Assembly: GCA_024711345.1 (NCBI GenBank)
Contig: JANJTA010000028.1
Coordinates: 1-60,380 of the forward strand
Length of the DNA stretch: 60,380 nucleotides
Origin: Rhodanobacter sp.
Lineage (GTDB): Bacteria > Pseudomonadota > Gammaproteobacteria > Xanthomonadales > Rhodanobacteraceae
Direction: 5' to 3'
The translations under genes and the position numbers were made by a program. The notes below the pieces were generated by a model. The model was not told where the DNA came from, made no database searches, and saw only the letters and a program-made list of their open reading frames with translations. Of this stretch, positions 1 to 9,762 are shown piece by piece. The stretch's first letter is position 1. Every line of letters starts with the position of its first letter.

Positions 1-1
1 C

Positions 2-175
<174 letters not shown>

Positions 176-293
176 CCGCCTCCAACCTGCAGGAGTGCGC
201 TGGCGGGCGCTGCGGGCGCTGCCTTTCGAGAGCATCGGCCGGGACAGATCGCTCACCGTGGCGCCGGCGCGGAGCGATAGGCTGCGCCGGGAT

Positions 294-1316
294 TCACGCC
301 CCCGAGGCCAGCGTCACCGGCTGCCGCGCCAGCTTCTGCTCCCACAGCAGCGCCGTGCGCACGATGAAGTCCAGATCGTCGTACTGCGGCCGCCAGTCGA
401 GCTGCTGCTTGAGGCGATCGCTGCACGCCACCAGCATCGGCGTGTCGCCAGGGCGACGCGGCTGCTCGACCACCGCCAGCGGGTGGCCGCCGACGCGCTG
501 CACGGCGTCGATGACCTCGCGCACGCTGTAGCCGTGGCCGTAGCCGCAGTTGAGGGTCAACGACTCGCCGCCATCGCGCAGATGGTCGAGCGCGCGCAGG
601 TGGGCGGCGGCCAGATCCTCGACGTGGATGTAGTCGCGGATGCCGGTGCCGTCCGGCGTGTCGTAATCGCTGCCGAAGATCGACACGCTGGCGCGCTTGC
701 CGACCGCGTGCTCGCAGGCCACCTTGATCAGCAGCGTCGAGTTCAGGGTCGAATGCCCGATGCGGCCCTGCGGATCGCAGCCGGCCACGTTGAAGTAGCG
801 CAGCGTGGCGTGGTGCATGGCTCCGGTGGCGCACAGGTCGTGCAGCATGGTCTCGGACATCAGCTTGGACCTGCCGTAGGGATTGATCGGCCGGGTCGGC
901 GTGTCCTCGTCGGCCATGCCGCTTTCGGTGACGCCATACACCGCCGCGGTGGAGGAAAAGATGAAGTGCCGCACACCGGCTTCCGCGCAGCAGGCGAGCA
1001 GGCTCTCCGTATTGCAGGTGTTGTTGCCGTAGTACTTGAGCGGGTCGCTCAGCGATTCGGGCACCACCGTATGCGCGGCGAAATGCAGTACCGCGTCGAC
1101 GCCATGCCTGGCCAGCACCCGCGCGAGCAGCGCACTGTCGCCGACATTGCCGACCACCAGTTCGGCACCCCGTACCGCATCGCGGAACCCGGTGCTCAGG
1201 TTGTCCACCACCACCACGCGCTCGCCACGTGCGACCAGCTGCTGCACGACATGGCTGCCGATGTATCCGGCACCGCCGGTGACGAGGACGCTCTGGTTCA
1301 CGAGGAACTCCTTCAT
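294..1316 (-). CDS. galE: UDP-glucose 4-epimerase GalE
   Basis: This is a 340-residue short-chain dehydrogenase-like epimerase that interconverts UDP-glucose and UDP-galactose (or the N-acetyl forms) in the cytoplasm with bound NAD+. Visible motifs are the N-terminal nucleotide-binding VTGGAGYIGSH (about residues 12-22), the Ser-Ser-Thr of FSSTAAVYG (about 120-128) and the catalytic Tyr147-x3-Lys151 of NPYGRSK. The length equals the usual GalE size. The frame is open 91 codons further upstream, but MKEFLVNQ places the Rossmann strand correctly, and the extra residues lack any family resemblance. It is read away from the EPS operon, and the two are divergent across a 518-bp AT-richer spacer. 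It probably supplies UDP-Gal or UDP-GalNAc for the polymer. Confidence 0.94.
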   Translation of the reverse strand: MKEFLVNQSVLVTGGAGYIGSHVVQQLVARGERVVVVDNLSTGFRDAVRGAELVVGNVGDSALLARVLARHGVDAVLHFAAHTVVPESLSDPLKYYGNNTCNTESLLACCAEAGVRHFIFSSTAAVYGVTESGMADEDTPTRPINPYGRSKLMSETMLHDLCATGAMHHATLRYFNVAGCDPQGRIGHSTLNSTLLIKVACEHAVGKRASVSIFGSDYDTPDGTGIRDYIHVEDLAAAHLRALDHLRDGGESLTLNCGYGHGYSVREVIDAVQRVGGHPLAVVEQPRRPGDTPMLVACSDRLKQQLDWRPQYDDLDFIVRTALLWEQKLARQPVTLASGA

Positions 1317-1834
1317 GGACGGCGAAGACGGCGTGTCCACCGGCCGCCAGACTCGCGGCCACCCTGGACGACTTCGCCGCAAGCGGTGCCCAACCCGACA
1401 GGGGAAACAGACTCGTTTTAAGCTCGCGCGCCCGACTTCATGATCAGGGCAAGCTGGCGTGAAAATCGCATTCACATTTGCATTCACATTTTCATGACTT
1501 ATGTGTATTGAATGCTCCGTTTGGTCAGTATTCACTGTCGGGCAATTCGTACGTGCAATGATCCTAAGCCGCGTTACGGTTCCTGCCATCGACAGTCACC
1601 GTATCCAGAAACAATTGGACAAACTTTCACCGCTGCGAGCATTTGAATAATAAACAAATCTGACAAGAGGCTTATTGGCTGATTATCGACCCCATTACCA
1701 CGAGGTATGCGCGGCAATGTTTCATGCGTTGCCAGCGCCCAACCTCCGGAAAATGGGACAGGAAAGAACCCGCCCGCCATTTCTTGCGTCGCGACCGACG
1801 CCGGCTGGCCTGGCTCCGGGAGCAAGTCGGCACT
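1317..1834. other. 518-bp divergent intergenic region, no gene seen
   Basis: This spacer between galE (minus) and the EPS operon (plus) is clearly more AT-rich than the genes around it, especially about 1460-1700, and should hold both promoters and a long untranslated leader. It contains a perfect 12-bp tandem duplication (annotated separately). I see no convincing coding frame; the open frames here are extensions of the flanking genes. I could not find an ops/JUMPstart element. TTGAAT at 1508-1513 followed by TATTCA at 1529-1534 is a weak promoter candidate with a short 15-bp spacer, so I do not call it. Confidence 0.6.
1468..1491. repeat. perfect 12-bp tandem direct repeat (2 copies) in EPS promoter region
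   Basis: The 12-mer gcattcacattt occurs twice head to tail (1468-1479 and 1480-1491) in the AT-rich spacer between galE and the wzb-like gene. The 12-bp period is close to one helical turn, so a regulator could bind both copies on the same DNA face, but that is inference. No known operator is recognised. Confidence 0.6.
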
Positions 1835-2269
1835 GTGTTCAAACGGATACTGATCGTCTGCATGGGCAACATCTGCCGCAGCCCCATGGCCGAATACCTG
1901 TTCCGGCAGCGCATGGCGGGGCGCGACATCGAATTCGCCAGTGCCGGACTCGGCGCGCTGGTCGGCAGCCCGATGGACGCGATGGCCCTGCAATTGCTCG
2001 CCGAGAACGGCATCGACGGCAGCATGCACCGCGCCCACCAGCTGACGCCTTCCCTGCTGCGCGGCGCCGATTTGGTACTGGGCATGGAAAAAAGCCAGGT
2101 GACGGCAATGGCACGGTTGGTGCCGGAGGTTCACGGCAAGGTTTATCTGCTCGACAAATGGCTGCACGGGAAAGATATTCCCGACCCTTATCGTCAACAA
2201 CGGGAGGTATTCGACCAGGTTCACCAGTTAATCACGCAGGGTATCAGTAGCTGGGAACCCTATCTGTGA
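1835..2269 (+). CDS. wzb: low-molecular-weight protein-tyrosine phosphatase (Wzb-like)
   Basis: This 144-residue cytoplasmic phosphatase is expected to dephosphorylate the C-terminal tyrosines of the Wzc-like kinase next to it, allowing cycling of EPS polymerisation and export. The P-loop C9-x5-R15-S16 (VCMGNICRS) and the general-acid DPY motif (Asp117) are intact, and length matches Wzb/Etp (144-147). I chose the GTG at 1835 because it puts the first beta strand (FKRILIVCMGN) at the N-terminus; the frame is open 37 codons further upstream, but that extension is basic and unlike the family. It is the first gene of the EPS operon and lies 34 bp before the kinase. Confidence 0.9.
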   Translation: MFKRILIVCMGNICRSPMAEYLFRQRMAGRDIEFASAGLGALVGSPMDAMALQLLAENGIDGSMHRAHQLTPSLLRGADLVLGMEKSQVTAMARLVPEVHGKVYLLDKWLHGKDIPDPYRQQREVFDQVHQLITQGISSWEPYL

Positions 2270-2303
2270 TTTCCGACCTTTCACGCCAGGAGTCGAGTAC
2301 CCC

Positions 2304-4496
2304 ATGACCGTCATCAAGGATCCCGTGCAGCGTGACGACGAGATCGACCTGAGCGAACTGTTCGGCACGATCAGCGACCACAAATGGCTGATCGGCACCA
2401 TCACCGGCATTTTTGTCCTGCTCGCCATCGCCTACGCGATGCTGACCACGCCGATCTACCAGGCCACCTCGGTCGTGCAGGTGGAACAGAAGGTTCCCAG
2501 CCTGCCAGGACTGAGCGCATTGACCCAGACGCTGGGAGCCTCCAGCCCCGAAGCCACCACGGAAACCGCGCTGATCACCTCGCGCATGGTGCTCGGCGCA
2601 GCGGTGGACCAGCTCAAGCTCACGATCGAAGCCCATCCGAAGCGGATGCCGGTGTTCGGCAATTTCTTTGCGCGCCACTACGCGTCCAGCAATCCCGGCA
2701 TGGTGTCGCCGCCGCTGTTCAACCTGATCGGCTACGACTGGGGTGGCTCGAAGATCGACATTTTCCAATTGGACGTGCCGGACTCGCTGCTGGATCAGCC
2801 GTTGCAGCTGATCGCCGGAAAGAACGGCACCTACGCCCTGGTGGACAGCGACGACAACATGCTGGTGGTCGGCAACGTGGGGCAGACCGCCAAGGGCCAC
2901 GGGGTGACCATCCAGGTGCAGAACCTGGTGGCCAGTCCGGGCACCCAGTTCCGCGTGATCCGCCATCGCCGGCTGACCGTGATCAACGGACTGCAGCAGG
3001 CGATCAAGGTCACCGAGCAAGGCAAGGAGTCGGGCATCCTGCAGATGACCTACGACAACGCCAACCCGCAGCTCGCCGCCGATGTGCTCAAGGAGGTGGG
3101 CGAGCTCTACGTGCGCCAGGACGTGGACCGCAATTCGGCGGAAGCAGCCAACAGCCTGAAGTTCGTCCGCGAACAACTGCCCAACGTGCGCCGTGACCTG
3201 GAGCGGGCCACGGCAGCGCTCAACGCCTACCAGATCCAGGCGCATTCGGTCGACATCAGCATGCAGACCCAGGGCTTGCTGGACCAGGAAGTGGCCATTG
3301 AGGCCAACATCCAGAAGCTGCGCCTGCAGCAGGCGGACATGCAGCGCCAGTTCACCCCCGAACACCCGGCCTACAAGGCGCTGATCCAGCAGATCGGCCA
3401 GCTGGAATCGCAGAAGGCCGGGATCGACAAACGGGTGAACAACCTGCCCGATACCCAGCAGCAGCTGCTGAAGCTCAAGCGCGACGTGCAAGTGAGCAAC
3501 GACACCTATACCGGCCTGCTCAACCAGGCACAGCAGCTGGACATCGCCCGCGCCGGCACGGTCGGCAACGTGCGCATCATCGACAAGTCGGCGGTGGACA
3601 TCACGCGGCCGGTGTGGCCGAAGAAGACCATCGTGGTGCTCGGCGGCGCGCTGCTCGGCGGGTTCGTGGCGCTGATGTACGTGTTCATCCGGCAGATGCT
3701 CAACCGAGGCATCGAGGACCCGGCCGTGATCGAGAAGCTGGGCCTGCCGGTGTACGCCACCATCCCGGTCAGCCCGCGCGAGCAGACGCTGCACGGCAAG
3801 CGCCTGCATGGACGGGGCCGCCAACACCTGCTGGTCATGGACGCACCCGCGGACATGGCCACCGAATCCCTGCGCAGCCTGCGCACCAGCCTGCATTTCG
3901 CCCGGCTGGAGGCCAAGAACAACGTGCTGATGATTTCCGGCTCCAGCCCGGACGTCGGCAAGACCTTCGTTTCCGCCAACCTGGCCACCGTGGTCGCCCA
4001 GGGCAACCAGCGCGTGCTGCTGATCGACGGCGACATGCGCATGGGCTCGCTGCACAAGGTCGTCGGCGGCCGGCCCGAGGGCGGGCTGTCCGAGCTGATC
4101 TCCGGCCAGGCCGAGCTGGAGACCACGCTGCGCCGGGTCGGCGTGCTGGAGAACCTGCACTTCATCGCCCGCGGCAAGATCCCGCCGAACCCTTCCGAGC
4201 TGCTGATGAACTCGCGCTTCTCCGCGCTGCTCGAGCGGCTCAAGCAGATGTACGACCTGATCATCATCGACACGCCGCCGATCCTGGCCGTGACCGACGC
4301 CGCCATCATCGGCCACCACGCCGGTACCGCGCTGCTGGTGGTGCGCTTCGGCGTCAACCAGGCGCGCGAGATCGCGCTGGCCAGGCAACGGTTCGAGCAG
4401 AACAACGTCCCGCTCAAGGGCGCCATCTTCAATGCCGTGGAGAAGCGCAGCCGGGGCTACTACTCCTACGCCTACTACGGCATCGGCACGGCGTAA
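2304..4496 (+). CDS. wzc: polysaccharide co-polymerase / tyrosine autokinase (Wzc-like)
   Basis: This 730-residue inner-membrane protein controls chain length and couples polymerisation to export. In order: an N-terminal Wzz domain with a first membrane helix (about 32-52), a long periplasmic region with coiled coil (about 270-420), a second membrane helix (about 443-463), then a cytoplasmic BY-kinase domain. The kinase has the Walker A motif SSPDVGKT (about 549-556), a Walker A' LIDGDMRMG and a Walker B IIIDTPP. The C-terminus carries a tyrosine cluster, GYYSYAYYG, the autophosphorylation site that Wzb would reset. AGGAG lies 11 bp before the ATG. Its position right after the phosphatase is the classic wzb-wzc pairing, but wza is not here and lies 17 kb away on the other strand. 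Confidence 0.93.
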   Translation: MTVIKDPVQRDDEIDLSELFGTISDHKWLIGTITGIFVLLAIAYAMLTTPIYQATSVVQVEQKVPSLPGLSALTQTLGASSPEATTETALITSRMVLGAAVDQLKLTIEAHPKRMPVFGNFFARHYASSNPGMVSPPLFNLIGYDWGGSKIDIFQLDVPDSLLDQPLQLIAGKNGTYALVDSDDNMLVVGNVGQTAKGHGVTIQVQNLVASPGTQFRVIRHRRLTVINGLQQAIKVTEQGKESGILQMTYDNANPQLAADVLKEVGELYVRQDVDRNSAEAANSLKFVREQLPNVRRDLERATAALNAYQIQAHSVDISMQTQGLLDQEVAIEANIQKLRLQQADMQRQFTPEHPAYKALIQQIGQLESQKAGIDKRVNNLPDTQQQLLKLKRDVQVSNDTYTGLLNQAQQLDIARAGTVGNVRIIDKSAVDITRPVWPKKTIVVLGGALLGGFVALMYVFIRQMLNRGIEDPAVIEKLGLPVYATIPVSPREQTLHGKRLHGRGRQHLLVMDAPADMATESLRSLRTSLHFARLEAKNNVLMISGSSPDVGKTFVSANLATVVAQGNQRVLLIDGDMRMGSLHKVVGGRPEGGLSELISGQAELETTLRRVGVLENLHFIARGKIPPNPSELLMNSRFSALLERLKQMYDLIIIDTPPILAVTDAAIIGHHAGTALLVVRFGVNQAREIALARQRFEQNNVPLKGAIFNAVEKRSRGYYSYAYYGIGTA

Positions 4497-5633
<1,137 letters not shown>

Positions 5634-5638
5634 GCCGC

Positions 5639-6226
5639 ATGGACTACTACCAGCACCCTTCCGCCATCGTCGACGAAGGCGCCCGCATCGGCGCAGGCTC
5701 CCGCGTCTGGCATTTCGTGCACGTCTGCGCCGGCGCCCGCATCGGCCGGGACGTCTCGCTCGGCCAGAACGTGTTCGTCGGCGACAAGGCGGTCATCGGC
5801 GACGGCTGCCGGATCCAGAACAACGTGTCGGTCTACGACAACGTGACCCTGGAGGAAGCGGTGTTCTGCGGCCCCGGCATGGTGTTCACCAACGTGTACA
5901 ACCCGCGCTCGCTGATCGGGCGCAAGGACGAGTACCGCGACACCGTGGTCCACCAGGGCGCCACCCTGGGCGCGAACTGCACCATCGTCTGCGGCGTCAC
6001 CATCGGCGAGTTCGCCTTCGTCGGTGCCGGCGCGGTGGTCAACCGCGACGTGCCGGCCTACGCGCTGGTGGTGGGCGTGCCGGCACGGCAGATCGGCTGG
6101 ATGAGCGAGTTCGGCGAGCAGCTGAACCTGCCGCTGGAGGGCCACGCCGAGGACGTCTGCGCGCACACCGGCACGCGCTACGTGCTGAGCGGACAGACGC
6201 TGTACCGGCAGGAGCCCGCGCCGTGA
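5639..6226 (+). CDS. wlbB: UDP-2-acetamido-3-amino-2,3-dideoxyglucuronate N-acetyltransferase (WlbB/WbpD)
   Basis: This 195-residue left-handed beta-helix (hexapeptide) acetyltransferase is expected to acetylate the 3-amino group of UDP-GlcNAc3NA using acetyl-CoA, giving UDP-GlcNAc3NAcA. Hexapeptide turns of the type [IV]-G-x4 run through about residues 8-140 (for example [24 protein letters not shown]). The motif NVYNPRS and the C-terminal [16 protein letters not shown] are typical of WbpD/WlbB. It starts 5 bp after wlbA and its stop overlaps the GTG of wlbC, so the three are translationally coupled. Sugar specificity is inferred from context. Confidence 0.9.
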   Translation: MDYYQHPSAIVDEGARIGAGSRVWHFVHVCAGARIGRDVSLGQNVFVGDKAVIGDGCRIQNNVSVYDNVTLEEAVFCGPGMVFTNVYNPRSLIGRKDEYRDTVVHQGATLGANCTIVCGVTIGEFAFVGAGAVVNRDVPAYALVVGVPARQIGWMSEFGEQLNLPLEGHAEDVCAHTGTRYVLSGQTLYRQEPAP

Positions 6227-7344
6227 TCGACTTCATCGACCTCCGGGCCCAGCAGGCCCGCATCAAGGACCGGCTCGACGCCGGCATCGCCCGCGTGCTG
6301 GCGCACGGGCGCTACATCCTCGGCCCGGAAGTGGGCGAGCTGGAGGAGAGGCTGGCCGCCTACGCCGGCGTGGCGCACTGCATTTCGGTGGGCAACGGCA
6401 CCGACGCGCTGCAGATCGCGCAGATGGCGCTCGGCGTCGGCCCCGGCGACGAGGTGATCACCCCGGGCTTCACCTACGTGGCCACCGCCGAAACGGTGGC
6501 GCTGCTTGGCGCCCGGCCGGTGTACGTGGACATCGACCCGCGCACCTTCAACCTCGACCCCGCCCTGCTGGAAGCGGCCATCACGCCGCGTACCCGGGCC
6601 ATCATCCCGGTGTCGCTGTACGGCCAGTGCGCCGATTTCGACGCCATCCATGCGGTCGCCGCGAAACACGGCATCGCGGTCATCGAGGACGCGGCGCAAA
6701 GCTTCGGCGCCAGCTACAAGAACCGCAAGAGCGGCAGCCTCGGCACCCTCGCCTGCACCAGTTTCTTCCCGACCAAGCCGCTGGGTTGCTACGGCGACGG
6801 CGGCGCCATCCTGACCGACGACGCGGAGCTGGCCCGTCTCGCCCGGCAGATCGCCCGGCACGGCCAGGACCGGCGTTACCACCATGTGCGGGTGGGCGTG
6901 AACAGCCGCCTGGATACGCTGCAGGCGGCGATCCTGCTGCCCAAGCTCGACATCCTCGACGACGAGATCGCGCTGCGCGGGCAGGTGGCGCAGACCTACG
7001 GCCGGCTGCTCGCCGAATCCGAGCTGGCCATCGCGCCCTTCGTCGAGGCGCACAACCGCAGCGCGTGGGCGCAGTACACCGTGCGGGTGCCCCGGCGCGA
7101 TTCGGTGCAGGCCCGCCTGCAGGAAGCCGGCATACCCACCGCCGTGCACTACCCGCTCGCGCTGAACCGGCAGCCGGCGGTGGCCGACCGCACGGCGCGC
7201 CTGCCGGTGGGCGATGCCGCCGCCAAACAGGTCATCAGCCTGCCCATGTCGCCCTATCTGGGCACCGATCAGCAGATATCCGTCGTCGCTGCGCTGGCGT
7301 CGATTCTTTCCCGCCCACCGTCACGCCGGGTTCGTTCCGCATGA
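6223..7344 (+). CDS. wlbC: UDP-2-acetamido-3-keto-uronate 3-aminotransferase (WlbC/WbpE, DegT/DnrJ family)
   Basis: This 373-residue PLP-dependent sugar aminotransferase should convert the 3-keto product of WlbA to UDP-GlcNAc3NA using glutamate. It has the DegT/DnrJ/EryC1/StrS layout: [12 protein letters not shown] phosphate-binding region (about 56-67), [11 protein letters not shown] (about 153-163) with the PLP-ring aspartate, and the Schiff-base Lys185 in SFFPTKPLG. The start is GTG within a 4-bp overlap with wlbB. Length fits WbpE (about 360). The last 10 residues (PPSRRVRSA) extend a little past the family end and overlap the next gene's ATG. Confidence 0.92.
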   Translation: MIDFIDLRAQQARIKDRLDAGIARVLAHGRYILGPEVGELEERLAAYAGVAHCISVGNGTDALQIAQMALGVGPGDEVITPGFTYVATAETVALLGARPVYVDIDPRTFNLDPALLEAAITPRTRAIIPVSLYGQCADFDAIHAVAAKHGIAVIEDAAQSFGASYKNRKSGSLGTLACTSFFPTKPLGCYGDGGAILTDDAELARLARQIARHGQDRRYHHVRVGVNSRLDTLQAAILLPKLDILDDEIALRGQVAQTYGRLLAESELAIAPFVEAHNRSAWAQYTVRVPRRDSVQARLQEAGIPTAVHYPLALNRQPAVADRTARLPVGDAAAKQVISLPMSPYLGTDQQISVVAALASILSRPPSRRVRSA

Positions 7345-8444
7345 AGAAGATCATTTTCGGAAAGTGCTATGCCTTCGCCTGCGCAGCCGATCTGGAGGAC
7401 CTGCTGGCCGAGAGCCTGAGCCTGTATCCGGACGCCGGCGAGCAGCCACCCGCGGTGAACATCCGCATCGGCCACGCGATGAGCGCGCGCCGCCCCGGTT
7501 CGATCAATCCGCGCGTCCACGCGGCGTTCGAGCGCGGCATGCTGACCTCCTTTCCCACCGTCGACGTCTACTGGGAGCGCGCCGGCAACGGCGCCCTGGA
7601 AGTCGAGGTGGCGCTCAAGCTGCGCCACGGGTTGCGCCGCGCCGTGCACAGGCTGCTGTCGATGGAGTACTCGCGCGAGGCGGAGGCGTTCGAACAGGTG
7701 CTGCACGAGTTCGTGCTGGTGCCGTCGGTGTACTTCTTCGACGACATGGTGCCGATCCACGCGGCGGCGGTGACCATCGGCGACAACGCCTGCCTGCTCG
7801 CCGGCACCGGCGGCGCCGGCAAGTCGTCGGCCATGCTGGCGCTGAGGAACCACCAGAACGCCAGCTTCGTCAGCGACGACATCGTGGTGATGTCCGCCAG
7901 CGCCCGCGTCCACGGCAACATGGCCTGGCCGAAGATCTACGGCTACAACTGCGCCGGCAACGAGATCAAGAACGAGCTGCTCGCGGGGCGCGGCTGGATC
8001 GACCGCGCCCACTTCAACATCAAGAACCGCCTGAACTCCGCCAGCGTGCGGCGCAAGATGTCGCCGGACCGGCTCTACCGCCGCGTGGAATCCGCCTCGG
8101 CGCCGCTGTCGCGCCTGTACTACGTGGTGCGCGAGGACGTACCCGGGATCCACGTGTCCGCGCTGGACCGGGACAGTGCCGTCGACATGACCATCGCCGT
8201 GGTCAGTGCCGAGTACAGCATTTTCCACGACCACCTGTACTGGGAGAAATACAACGCGCTGGCCACGGCGCGCACCGCCATGCTGACCATGGAGAGCGTG
8301 GTCGCCAACTGGCGGCGGGTGCTTTCGGCCAGCCTGGCCGCGGTGGGCTGCTTCAAGATCAGCATTCCGCTGGAGGTCGACCACGCCGTCTATCAGGACC
8401 GCGTGACCGACATCGTGCTGTCGGGCATGGCGACGCAGCCATGA
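7341..8444 (+). CDS. HPr kinase/phosphorylase-like P-loop protein in EPS operon
   Basis: This 367-residue protein has a C-terminal half resembling the HprK kinase fold: a P-loop GTGGAGKSS (about 155-163), preceded by PIHAAAVTIGDNACLLA and followed by FVSDDIVV, whose Asp179-Asp180 sit where metal-coordinating acidic residues are expected. The first 130 residues are not a recognisable HprK N-domain. HprK-related ATPases of this kind are seen in some polysaccharide and peptide-modification clusters without PTS partners, so the substrate is unknown. It may be a small-molecule or sugar kinase, or a regulator of the glycosyltransferases. It overlaps both neighbours by 4 bp, which ties it to EPS assembly. 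Confidence 0.72.
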   Translation: MKKIIFGKCYAFACAADLEDLLAESLSLYPDAGEQPPAVNIRIGHAMSARRPGSINPRVHAAFERGMLTSFPTVDVYWERAGNGALEVEVALKLRHGLRRAVHRLLSMEYSREAEAFEQVLHEFVLVPSVYFFDDMVPIHAAAVTIGDNACLLAGTGGAGKSSAMLALRNHQNASFVSDDIVVMSASARVHGNMAWPKIYGYNCAGNEIKNELLAGRGWIDRAHFNIKNRLNSASVRRKMSPDRLYRRVESASAPLSRLYYVVREDVPGIHVSALDRDSAVDMTIAVVSAEYSIFHDHLYWEKYNALATARTAMLTMESVVANWRRVLSASLAAVGCFKISIPLEVDHAVYQDRVTDIVLSGMATQP

Positions 8445-9739
8445 AGGTTGCCATCCTCACCAACGCCTATCCGTACCTGCCCGGCGAGCAGTTCATCGAG
8501 GACGAGATCGGCTACTGGGCCGCGCGCCCCGAGTTCGAGGTGACGGTGCTGCCCGCGTTGGCCAGCGGGCCGGCGCGCGCCGTGCCGGCCGGCATCGAGG
8601 TCAGCCTGGACATGGCCGGCACGGTCGGGCCCGGGCGGTTGTGGTACGTGCTGGTCGCGCTGCCTTCGGCGTTGTTCCGCCGCGAGCTGGGCCAGTTGTG
8701 GCGTTCGCGCAAGCTGCGCGCCGCCACCGTCGGGCGTGCGCTGCTGCACGTGTCCAAGGTGCTGGAACAAGCCGCCCGGCTGCGGCGGCATGCGCGCATC
8801 CATGGCCGGATCGACGTGGCGTACTGCTACTGGAACGAAACGCAGGCCTGCGCCGCCATCCTCGCCCGGGAAGCCGGCGCGGTGCGCAAGGTGGTTTCGC
8901 GCGTGCACGGTTTCGACCTGTACGAGGCGCGGCGCCCGCATGGCTACATGCCGCTCAAGCGGCAGTTCATCGCTGCCTTCGACGCGATCTTCGCGCTGTC
9001 CGCCGAGGCCAGCGCCTACCTGCAGCGAACCTACGGCGCGCCGCCGGAAAGGATCCGCATCAGCCCGCTCGGCGTGCCGCTGGCCGGCACCCTCGCGCGG
9101 CCGGGCGAGAGCGGCTCCCTGCACATCGTGTCGGTGTCGTACTGCCTGCCGGTGAAGCGGCTGGACCGGATCATCGACGCGCTGGGCCTGCTCGCCCGCC
9201 GCCACCCGGACACCCGCATCAGCTGGACCCACCTCGGCGGCGGCCCGCTGCTGCAGGAAACCATGGCGCTGGCAACGCGGAAACTGGCCAGTCTGGGCAA
9301 TCTCGCCTGCCGCTTCGCCGGCGAGCTGCCGCATGCCGCTGTCGCGGCGCACTACCGCGAGGCACCGGTGGACATGCTGGTCAATGCCAGCGAATCCGAA
9401 GGCGTGCCGGTTTCCATCATGGAGGCGATGAGCGCCGGGGTGCCGGTAATCGCGCCCGACGTGGGCGGCGTCGCCAGCCTGGTGTCCGCACGCTGCGGCG
9501 TGTTGCTGGGCGCGCAGCCGGATGGGCAGGCCATCGCCGCCGCGATGGAGCAGGTGGCCTTTGCCCCCGGCCACGAACGCCTGCGCCGGCAGGCGCGACA
9601 GGTGATCGAGGCCGGTTTCGACGCCGCGCGCAACTACCGCGACTTCGTTGCCGGCGTGGTCGCCGCCGCCGCGGCGGACGACGAGCCGGCCCGCTCGCGC
9701 CAGCCCGCGCCGCGGATCCGGCAGGCTGCGGGAAGGTAG
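8441..9739 (+). CDS. glycosyltransferase, GT-B fold (GT4-like)
   Basis: This is a 432-residue cytoplasmic glycosyltransferase. The C-terminal nucleotide-sugar domain shows the GT4 pattern: VSVSYCLPVKRLDRIIDAL at the domain start, the gap motif RFAGELPHAAVAAHY, and an EX7E-type motif in ASESEGVPVSIMEAMSAG (about 315-332) followed by GVPVIAPDVGG. The N-terminal domain begins with MKVAILTNAYPYLPGEQFIE, a common opening of EPS glycosyltransferases. It overlaps the HprK-like gene by 4 bp. Donor and acceptor cannot be told from sequence. A polar Ala/Arg-rich tail of about 25 residues follows the domain. Confidence 0.88.
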   Translation: MKVAILTNAYPYLPGEQFIEDEIGYWAARPEFEVTVLPALASGPARAVPAGIEVSLDMAGTVGPGRLWYVLVALPSALFRRELGQLWRSRKLRAATVGRALLHVSKVLEQAARLRRHARIHGRIDVAYCYWNETQACAAILAREAGAVRKVVSRVHGFDLYEARRPHGYMPLKRQFIAAFDAIFALSAEASAYLQRTYGAPPERIRISPLGVPLAGTLARPGESGSLHIVSVSYCLPVKRLDRIIDALGLLARRHPDTRISWTHLGGGPLLQETMALATRKLASLGNLACRFAGELPHAAVAAHYREAPVDMLVNASESEGVPVSIMEAMSAGVPVIAPDVGGVASLVSARCGVLLGAQPDGQAIAAAMEQVAFAPGHERLRRQARQVIEAGFDAARNYRDFVAGVVAAAAADDEPARSRQPAPRIRQAAGR

Positions 9740-9762
9740 CGATGCCACGGACGGACTGACGC

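Noticed and set aside
1317..1834. ops/JUMPstart element for RfaH-type control of EPS
   Set aside because: The GGCGGTAG motif was not found in the leader region.
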